In this document: positions 57,101 to 64,000 of the stretch, piece after piece
Position numbering within the stretch: position 1 is the first letter of the stretch
Layout: every line of letters begins with the position of its first letter
DNA from: Phlebiopsis flavidoalba
Lineage: Eukaryota; Basidiomycota; Agaricomycetes; Polyporales; Phanerochaetaceae
Assembly (NCBI GenBank): GCA_035772785.1
Contig: JAOCPU010000021.1
Coordinates: forward strand, 434,001 to 498,000
Direction: 5' to 3'
Length of the DNA: 64,000 nt
Program-made: the position numbers and the translations under genes
The notes under the pieces: model-generated
Told to the model about the DNA's origin: nothing
The model's input: only the letters and a program-made list of their open reading frames with translations
The model's database searches: none

Positions 57101-57210
57101 TATGAGACGGAACGGGACAAAGAGGCATGCTTGCACAAGATTAGTGTGAATGTTATAGTACGTCATTTGCGACAATCATAGGGGGAATCATGCTGGGTTA
57201 TGTTATATCG
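54170..57210. other. GC-rich stretch, no gene recognised
   Basis: Several overlapping long frames, for example 56641-55907 (-) of 244 codons and 56235-56891 (+) of 218 codons, are mutual shadows with Arg/Pro-rich translations. C runs at 55758-55782 are noted. No domain, RNA gene or splice pattern supports a gene. Confidence 0.4.
55534..55611. other. Inverted repeat, 12-bp perfect arms
   Basis: CATATTCAGTTT (55534-55545) and AAACTGAATATG (55600-55611), 54 nt apart, in a locally AT-rich island within GC-rich DNA. It could be a tiny hairpin element or remnant. Confidence 0.45.
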
Positions 57211-57217
57211 GAGACGT

Positions 57218-58212
57218 CTATGTCGGAGTGGAATGCTTCGTAGAATAAATAAATCCGAACAATATGAAAAGAGCGGCGCTTCCTGCAAAGGTCACTGCAG
57301 GGGCCGAGGTGTCAGTTGGGAGGTGGAACAGTGGGTAGCCGACACGGGTAAGGAGAGAGTACACACCGTGCTTCACTGAAATTTTCGTGGAAACATAGCG
57401 TCCTCCAACAACAGCTAGGGCCGTGCAGCATCCATGTCCCACGATCGTTCCCAAAGTGACGAGGTACACGTTCTAGGGGTTCGCACACTCTAAGCTGGAT
57501 GTTCCCATTCAAAAAGGACCCGAGACGCCCACTTACATGGGCAGCGCCGAGCGCGATGGTGGCAATCTGGCTTCTGTCGCCCCACTCGCCGAGGAACGTG
57601 AGCACAAAGGCCTGTGTGAAATGCGGACCCAGCAGGACGTCTGCAGTGGTCTCGCGCCTTCTGGGGCAAGGTTGTGGGCCGCGACACCCGGGGTGGACTG
57701 TGAAACGCGAGCGTGTGTGATCTGGGCGCGGCAGCAGACCGCCCACCTCCATTTTCCACTGTTTCCTCCAGCGGCAAAACACAGCGTGTCCGTTGGCGGC
57801 CGCGGCGGCTTCGCTCTCCTCGATTTCCTCCTCTGCCTTCCTTCATCTCCTCACGAATCTTGTCGCTGCCTGCTTTCATCTCACGTGCTTGGGCACCCCC
57901 CTTCTGGAGCATCTTGTAACCGAAGACGATGAACAGTACGGCGGCGAGGGGCTTGTGTCCAGCGTTTCGGAATGAGGGTGGGGCAGCAGGTGGCCGAGGG
58001 ATGCGGACGAGGAGATAGACATGACGAAAGCGAACCGAACGCGCCTGCAAAGACAACACCGCGGGGGTGACGCATAGCGAGGATAGCAGCAATGAGGAAC
58101 GTCTTTGTCGCCGATTTCAGAGACAATAATCATGGCAAAGGCCTGGAGGAGAGCATGGAGCTGGCTCTCGTCGCCAGCGACGGGCCCGGGGAACGTCAGC
58201 GTCGACGGCCAT
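57218..58212 (-). CDS. GDT1: Gdt1-like Ca2+/Mn2+ transporter (UPF0016/TMEM165 family)
   Basis: Golgi membrane cation/proton exchanger supplying Mn2+ for glycosylation and helping Ca2+ homeostasis. Both signature motifs E-x-G-D-[KR]-[TS] are visible. First repeat: LLQAFAMIIVSEIGDK then TFLIAAILAMRHPRGVVFAG (about 58160-58060; one base shift after GDK). Second repeat: AFVLTFLGEWGDRSQIATIA (about 57618-57560). The central part has AAVLFIVFGYKMLQKGAQ-AREM and a charged loop KAGSDKIREEMKE (about 57945-57840). The end is VYLVTLGTIVGHGCCTALAV, RYVSTKISVKHG and SAALFILFGFIYSTKHSTPT, stop at 57218. The start is uncertain: MAVDADVP at 58212 is used, but an upstream exon before an intron at about 58250-58320 may add a leader. 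Several indels. Confidence 0.85.
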
Positions 58213-58319
58213 GAGCGTGTTGACCTCGAATAAACGGAAACTTGACAGCCCTGTAGTTGGAAAAACAAACATGTTTGATCTTGGCGACATAGGGTGCAGC
58301 AAAAAGAGAGTGATTACCT

Positions 58320-59180
58320 TGGGAGAGGTGATGACGGACGGGGAAAGCGTTCAATTTCACTTTCACGTTTTGGCTCTCGCACACTGGTTTCTGTAGTCGC
58401 CGCCCAATCTCCACAGCCGCGGCGGCTCACGGACTGACGTGATTGACTGACGGTCGTCCTCCTCGACAAGCAAGCACAGAGTACGGCGGAATTCATCCGT
58501 AGAAGATAGCTGGCACGGAGTACGACGCCGTGGAAGGAGAAGATGTCTAAGTTTGTCCCTTCCCGTTCAGACCCGTCCCGTCGTCAAGAATAGATTTGGC
58601 GCCACAAAGCTTTCCCAAGTTCAATAGAGTAGTTTATTGAAGATTAGTGTTCGGCATTGACAATGCAACTGTATCATACGCCTTCAACCTAAAAATTATA
58701 TCGAAATGCGCAATCAACGTTTGCATGCATAGAAAGGCACAGAAGTATTAGACACGCGTGCGAGACACGAGGGAAACGCGTTCTTTTACGCCCACTAAGC
58801 CCTAGTTTGTACATCAGTTTGACCAAAAGTTTCAGGTTGTAAGCTTGGATGCATCGATGTTGAGCAATAGGAACAGAGTATGGGTCCAGTAGCGGTGTAG
58901 TCTCTTCAACTCTTTATGCAGGACATTATAGTTCTGGGAACACAAAGCAGTCTGGGTCATCGAAATGTCATTAGGCGCACACAACAAATATACATGGAAA
59001 CATCCGCGTGAGACCCAGCTTGAAGCTGGATGATTGGAAAACAAAGCAGCGCTCCACGACAAAAACTACTGAGAACCAGAGTACGGCGTGCATTCCAGTG
59101 CGGCAAGTCTCATATCTGTTCCGCCGAAGAGATATTATAATACTGTCGCGCGCAGTTTATGAGCGACGCGAGTAGATCGC
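58320..59180. other. Intergenic between the Gdt1-like gene and LSm6
   Basis: It may include a 5' exon of the Gdt1-like gene (58320-58500, -). A 76-codon minus frame at 59062-58832 is unrecognised. Otherwise nothing. Confidence 0.4.
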
Positions 59181-59187
59181 GGTAGGG

Positions 59188-59564
59188 TTATTCGGACATA
59201 ACCATTATTGCCACGAATGAAAGCGTCGCCGTAGAGCGGTTCGTAACCGCTCAGTTTACGTGGTTCTTCAGTCTGCCTCCAGTGACGATATTCATATATA
59301 CAACCCCCCCCACCCCGTCGAGACCAATGACAGAACCCCTGGGAGAAAAACGGCCTTCGTTCAGCCGAAGGCAAGGGACACGAGTGGAAGTAATAATATC
59401 GCACCTTTGTAATCCACTCCGGAGGTGAGTTCCTAACCACACCCAACGCCCGTCATTCCCCACGACGCCCTTCAAAAAGTCCGTAGGAGAGCCCGACGTC
59501 GCAGGCGGTGGTGGTGGCGGCGGAGTTGGTACTCGGCTGGTGGAGGTGGTGTTGAGTCGTCCAT
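59188..59564 (-). CDS. LSM6: U6 snRNA-associated Sm-like protein LSm6
   Basis: Subunit of the LSm2-8 ring on U6 snRNA (splicing) and the LSm1-7 ring in mRNA decay. The start MDDSTPPPPAEY at 59564 leads into a Pro-rich N terminus and SGSPTDFLKGVVG (about 59500-59455), the typical LSm6 opening. After frame changes the Sm1 motif reads LTSGVDYKG (about 59430-59405), then a short intron (GTGCGA...CCCAG, about 59343-59404), GLDG--YMNI (about 59330-59285), a diverged middle, and the Sm2 motif RYGDAFIRGNN as YGDAFIRGNN-VM (about 59235-59205), stop near 59188. The family is short (about 80-90 residues). At least three frame changes in such a conserved gene point to assembly error. It is divergent from the orphan gene at about 59905. 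Confidence 0.7.
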
Positions 59565-59900
59565 GGTCTGAGTGGGACGCGAAAGGCAGGACGGGAGGCT
59601 GGATTAGTTCCGCAGGGGGCGCTGACTGCGAGATCATTCGGCAACAGCCGATATGAAAGTGCCAATGTGATTTCAGCCTCTGACGCACGAGCAAGAGTCT
59701 GTATAACTCGTGCGGGTTTGCAAGTGAAAAGACAAGAAATGGGTTTTTCGATTCTTGTGCTGCCGACACTCACACCACGGTCACCTGATACTCTCTATCT
59801 ATCTCTTCCACATATCAGCTACCACCTTTCCACACCCCTAATCTCCCCTACGCTCTGCCACACCGCCATAGTCTGACTCGAATTGAAGGAAAAGGCCCGA
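59565..59900. promoter_or_regulatory. Shared intergenic promoter region of LSm6 and a divergent gene
   Basis: About 340 bp between the proposed LSm6 start and a plus-strand gene. TCTATCTATCTCTTCC and pyrimidine-rich tracts at 59795-59860 are typical of fungal promoters. Some of the minus-strand frame 59773-59565 could be a longer LSm6 N terminus. Confidence 0.35.
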
Positions 59901-59904
59901 TGTA

Positions 59905-60360
59905 TATGACAGACCTCGGATGGGGGCGATGAGGGTGATGAGGATTCGCCTCAGCCGTCTCCCCCACGCGCCTACACGAAAAACGCGCCTACATATATGC
60001 GACAGCACACCCACATTTGAAGAAATTGAACCGACGCAACGACGAGATATCCCGAGAGTACCAAACACGTCCGATGACACTATTGAAAGAAGACGCAGAA
60101 AAGGAGAAGCGCACCGCCACTCCATCGCCTTGGCCAATGGATTCTGAAGTAAATCACCTATCGACCTGAATTGGATACCTGCGAACTGGTCCTGCTCGAC
60201 AAGATTAAGCCCGTCATCCGGTGCGCAGTGGCGGCCGATCGGGGTCTCCGTGCTTGTTCTTCATTATTCCGGCGCTTGAGGTCATGTTGGGATCAGGTAT
60301 GTTCGTCAAACTCACGTCTAGGGGTACACATCCCGAGGCGCCAAAAGTCTGTTAATTGAC
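59905..60360 (+). CDS. Orphan gene divergent from LSm6, 5' part
   Basis: Unrecognised. Coherent coding, with a few frame changes: acidic SDGGDEGDEDSPQPSPPRAY (about 59918-59978), HLKKLNRRNDEISREYQTRP then MTLLKEDAEKEKRTATPSPW (about 60015-60135), PMDSEVNHLST. After one base shift it continues ELDTCELVLLDKIKPVIRCA and ADRGLRACSSLFRRLRSCWD (about 60168-60296), followed by a GTATGT splice donor at 60298. The charged helix suggests a coiled coil. Later exons could not be found, so the gene may run further right. Start uncertain. Confidence 0.4.
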
Positions 60361-60830
60361 GATAATTGTCCCTTCGGACTAATCGTCCCCGCTATCGTCT
60401 ATAAGGCTAGCACTTTCTCATTCATAGAAGAGTAAGATGCACACGGTAATAATCATTCAAGCGGATACCTCATTAATGAAAGAGCGTTTCAGTGGACGAT
60501 TCCTTACATACCTCCATAGACGCTCCACATCTCAATTAGCAGTTTTTGCTTTGAGCAAGAAAATTTACAACTCATTACTATTGGATAGGTAGACAGGATG
60601 GGACGTACGTCCTGTCGCCCCACTACACATAAATAGACATGACTGCGTTTAATATGAGCATGCAAGTTAAGCGGCATGAGTCTTGGGCCGATTATTGGTC
60701 AAATCTACTCTCGTGATACACTGCTTCGACTAAAACGCCCCTAATCGCTGAAGATTATCACCAGGTCACAATTCAATCTGAAGCTGGGCCGGACCTGATC
60801 ATAAAGGCTGTCATTCCATTTTCTCTTAGA
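60360..60830. other. AT-rich stretch, nothing recognised
   Basis: No frame or repeat with support. It may hold introns or the end of the divergent orphan gene. Confidence 0.4.
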
Positions 60831-60834
60831 GGAT

Positions 60835-61480
60835 GTGCCTGGTGTTTTTGTACGTGAAGACTCGAATGGGCCCAGGACCATTCCTAATCCCAGTCCATCT
60901 AATGGGGTGCATTTGCCTGCGATATCACTCTTTCCACGGCCGTCGCTCTTCCCGTACACCCTTTCTACGACATTGGCAAAGCTTGTAGGTTGTACACTAT
61001 TGCCGCTTCCATTCAATGCATTTCTGGCTGGTCGTGTCTGCCGCTCGCATCATGTTCCGTCGACCAATAACAGCGCATATATACTGGAGAGCGATTGGAC
61101 GCGTCTTAGATCCCCTGATGGCATTCCTTTCGACAACATCGCTTTCGGTCCTCAAGAATGGAGCATTCCTCGGAAGAGTTTGCAACAGCCTGATTCCGCC
61201 GCGCTCAAAGCCGGTTGCGCAATCCAAAGCCGAAGCTGGGATGACTCCTACCGCTGTTTGGCTTGCGCTCCTTAAACTCCGCGACTATCATTTGGGGTAC
61301 GGTTCTCAAACGTCGGATATTCTAGTATCTCCTCCTAGTGGGCTCTTCGGGGCGAATGGCGTAACCCTGTACGCAGGTAGGGACGAGATGAATATATTAT
61401 TTCACCACTCATTGACCACCAAACGGCGCGAGCGATTCCATGTCACAGCTACCCGCCTCCCCTGACATGCGCCACGAACA
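60835..61480. other. Coding-like stretch, strand undecided
   Basis: The + frame 60835-61275 (146 codons, starts MPGVFVREDSNGPRTIPNPS) and the - frame 61016-60741 (91 codons, starts MNGSGNSVQPTSFANVVERV, later DGLGLGMVLGPFESSRTKTP) are both open and protein-like. Only one can be real; no family recognised for either. Confidence 0.3.
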
Positions 61481-63080
61481 CGACCCTGTGTTCCTCAGTA
61501 CGCTAATCCCAAAAAAAAAACAAACACGCCCCGCCGCAACCTCGGACGCAAAGGACCTCACTATGACAAGCACGAACCGCGCCTCGTGCGGGGACGACGG
61601 GATCGTTCTTCCGACTGGACTCAGAAACAGGTGCCCACGAAACGCGCGCGATTTCAATGGACAGGCAGCGTCGATGCACCCGCAGGCGGCACGGAGGTGC
61701 ATAAACTTCGCCGCTGCATGCGGCTCTATCGCGACAACTCCGCCACCTCTCGCGGTCGAGCCATCACCACCACAAACTATCAACACAGCAGCCAGCCATG
61801 ATAACACCTACATTTATCCGTTGCTCGAGATGGCCCATGTACTGTGCCTCGCGCACTGACTCGGAAAGCGCTGTTGGTGTGTTTGAGTCCCAGAGGTACC
61901 TTGCCCTGGAGGAGACCCGTCTATCGCATTTCGTGCAGAGTCCCGAGATGACCGCCCGGGTTCACGGAACTGTGGGGCCAAAGCTGCTGATGAGCTTCTC
62001 CAGATGCCTCACCGGGAACAACGAGGCTCCTTGGCGGTCAGAGGAGTGGTTCACTGGGGGGGGGTGACGGCTTTGCAGACTGGGGCAAGTAAGAGAAAGA
62101 AGGTGGAGAAGATGCGCCCAAAACCGATTGCACAAGATCGATAGATGTCGGGATTCATCTTAACGAGCCGTAGATTGCAACCCTTAGGAAGGAGAAAGAG
62201 TGGACGCTCTGTGGAGCGTGCTGGTTTCGTAGGCTAACGCGGACTGGCAGAAATGGCGGTAGCTCGTGACCCGCTAAAGTATAGCCTTCGATCCTAACAG
62301 GATAGCCCCGAAAATGGGCTAGAGGCCGCGTGCATCGTAGGCGCCACCGTGCACAAGTACCCTCTTCCATTGCTACAAGTATGAGTTCCACACTCTAGAA
62401 TTAGAGCAATGCCTCATCAAGGAGTTATCTGTGTTGGTAAGGCAAGCTTTTCATTTACCCTGACCGTAACTGCATGTGAGGCCAATCAATAGCTTGATGA
62501 TATCATTGAACTCGAGAATACACCAAGAAGGCACGGCTCTGGATCCCCCATCTCTAGGGGAAGTCCTCATGTTTATGCTTCCGAACGCGAATGCGAACGG
62601 CTCGCCAGAACTCGATGAACGAGATGATGAACGAGGACCCAGGTTACGTTTCTCGCCATTACGTGTTGGATTGTCCTCGAGGTGGCTGATTGGGTGCGCA
62701 GACGAGTCGTGCAGAGATGGAACAAAAAGCGAGACTCAGGCCCGGACATCAGAAGCGACTTGGGCATGACTCGGCGCCGAGACCCAGACGCGTTGCCACC
62801 GGTCGAACGCATTCGAAACGCTGATGTACTGGGTCCACCATGGACTCGCTGCGCTCGGGCCACGGAAATTGCGTCTTCGCGATCAAGGCGGGGCTTTCTC
62901 ACAGTGTAATGTTGAACGAGTTGGCCCTGCACATGGTCGAAAGCTGACGCGCTGTGCTAGTTGCGCTGAGCATACAATATCGGATCAAGAACTCGGGCGC
63001 ACTTTGCTTACAGTGAGGCGAGCGTGACTATCCGGCCCACAACCATTACTGACGCTCGATTCTCCCAGATCTCAACATTT
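61480..63080. other. Unresolved stretch
   Basis: Plus-strand frames such as 61440-61859 and 62682-62909 (MADWVRRRVVQRWNKKRDSG) are open but unrecognised. A run of ten A at 61510-61519 and nine G at 62057-62065 would give length errors. Confidence 0.3.
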
Positions 63081-63090
63081 CGTATGGGGC

Positions 63091-63627
63091 ATGGTAGTCT
63101 GTACCCGCATTCTATGTTTAACACCCCCGCAGTGCGGACTTTCATGCTCAACTAACCGCTTCGTTTCCAGCTTCATGGGTCAACTGACTTTGTCGCGTTC
63201 CGGGCGATACGACCTTCGGTCTTGTGGCCCGTATATTCTCAACTTCTTCGGTGAAATTGGTTGGAACAGTCATCTGGTCAGCTTCCGCCACATCTTTACG
63301 TGTGCTCGGACGGATTTGACGTACAGCCTCGTTTGCAGGTACATCTCCACAGGGAGTGGGGAAGGGAACCCGTATGGCCTGTCGCTGCGGTATGCGCCGT
63401 ATGTTTCCCATTCTTCTTTTACGGCCGAACTTTTGTATTGGCCGGGCCCGCGCGATGTTCCAATACCTCATTGTACGATACCGCCTTTTGCTGTCATGAA
63501 ATTTCACTGCGTGACTGACGGCCCATCGGTCCACTGTGTTCTAGTTACTTTTGTAAATGCTGTTCTGGGTACGCTCAACCAGTTTTTTTCGCAGCAAGAA
63601 GTGACCTTGGCAGTCTCCGCCGATTGA
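63091..63627 (+). CDS. Unbroken 178-codon ORF of unknown function
   Basis: ATG 63091 to stop 63627 without interruption, unusual in this window. Translation includes SGRYDLRSCGPYILNFFGEI, CRYISTGSGEGNPYGLSLRY and VLGTLNQFFSQQEVTLAVSA. Moderately hydrophobic, no recognised family, no obvious signal peptide. A competing 128-codon minus frame (63534-63148) overlaps it. It could be an exon of a larger gene or chance. Confidence 0.3.
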   Translation: MVVCTRILCLTPPQCGLSCSTNRFVSSFMGQLTLSRSGRYDLRSCGPYILNFFGEIGWNSHLVSFRHIFTCARTDLTYSLVCRYISTGSGEGNPYGLSLRYAPYVSHSSFTAELLYWPGPRDVPIPHCTIPPFAVMKFHCVTDGPSVHCVLVTFVNAVLGTLNQFFSQQEVTLAVSAD

Positions 63628-63639
63628 TGCTAATACGAC

Positions 63640-64000
63640 TAATACGGAGCATTTCTCTAGGTTTATTGGTATTTTTAGTGGCGCCAATGATACGCTCATT
63701 TCCCATCACGAGCTTCCTCTGATCTATGGGAGAATTAACCGTGGCTCCTGGGTACGTTTGAACCGGTGTCGGTTCTTAGTCCCTCGTTGCTCCACCTTCT
63801 GATCCGTCAACCGATCTTGCCCACAGGATGCAGACACGTCCTCCTTTTGTATGTATTACGTTTAGCCACAGCGCCGGCGTAGAACTAGCAGCGTCGTATC
63901 GTTGAGTTTCCGCCGGCCAAACTTATCTCATTTGTAACTGTGCGACTTATAACGTTAGGGTCTGCTTAGCCTTGCCTCATTCTTGCCGCCTTCACAACGA
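63640..64000. other. Right edge, nothing recognised
   Basis: No open frame of note to the window end. Confidence 0.4.

Noticed and set aside
1..64000. CRISPR arrays, rRNA genes, prophage, plasmid origins
   Set aside because: None seen, and intron-rich genes identify the DNA as eukaryotic nuclear.

Overview
The window looks like nuclear DNA of a filamentous basidiomycete, probably an agaricomycete. Genes are cut by many short introns (about 50-60 bp) with GT[AG]NG donors and CTAAC-like branch sites. The recognised families (GH31 alpha-glucosidases, an ORP lipid-transfer protein, a stand-alone adenylating enzyme, glutathione-independent formaldehyde dehydrogenase-like zinc enzymes, a peroxisomal dienoyl-CoA reductase, an HMG-box factor, Gdt1, LSm6) fit that lineage. 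There are no bacterial operons, rRNA genes or CRISPR arrays.

Almost every recognisable gene has its reading frame broken by one-base indels, often at homopolymers, while splice sites and catalytic motifs survive. This includes LSm6 and Gdt1, which should be under strong constraint. I read this mainly as indel errors in a draft long-read assembly, so broken genes are called CDS, not pseudogenes, and their coordinates are gene spans rather than clean ORFs.

Layout. 1-1.69 kb: 3' part of an oxysterol-binding protein gene (+). 3.1-6.9 kb: GH31 copy 1 (+). 7.9-9.2 kb: orphan gene (-) with a cysteine motif. 9.4-10.3 kb: possible orphan gene (+). 10.7-16.3 kb: three head-to-tail copies of an unrecognised coiled-coil gene family (-). 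The first copy is split by a 717-bp element with perfect terminal inverted repeats flanked by TA. 16.5-19.9 kb: GH31 copy 2 (-). 21.25-21.92 kb: a second non-autonomous DNA transposon, hAT-like. 23.8-25.3 kb: multi-pass membrane protein (-). 27.1-28.9 kb: AMP-binding enzyme (-). 30.3-34.4 kb: tandem pair of zinc dehydrogenases (+). 34.6-36.5 kb: unrecognised multi-exon gene (-). 37.5-41.3 kb: GH31 copy 3 (-). 45.1-46.4 kb: peroxisomal 2,4-dienoyl-CoA reductase (-). 47.7-49.3 kb: HMG-box transcription factor (-). 49.4-57.2 kb: GC-rich, little recognisable. 57.2-58.2 kb: Gdt1-like transporter (-). 59.2-59.6 kb: LSm6 (-), divergent from an orphan gene (+). 60.4-64 kb: no recognised gene.

The window mixes housekeeping genes (lipid transfer, fatty-acid degradation, Golgi ion homeostasis, RNA processing) with an expanding accessory part (8-41 kb). 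The accessory part carries three secreted alpha-glucosidases, duplicated dehydrogenases beside an adenylating enzyme, an orphan repeat family and two short transposons. The most novel-looking item is the triplicated orphan family, where comparison with the other copies shows the pre-insertion form of the copy hit by the transposon.
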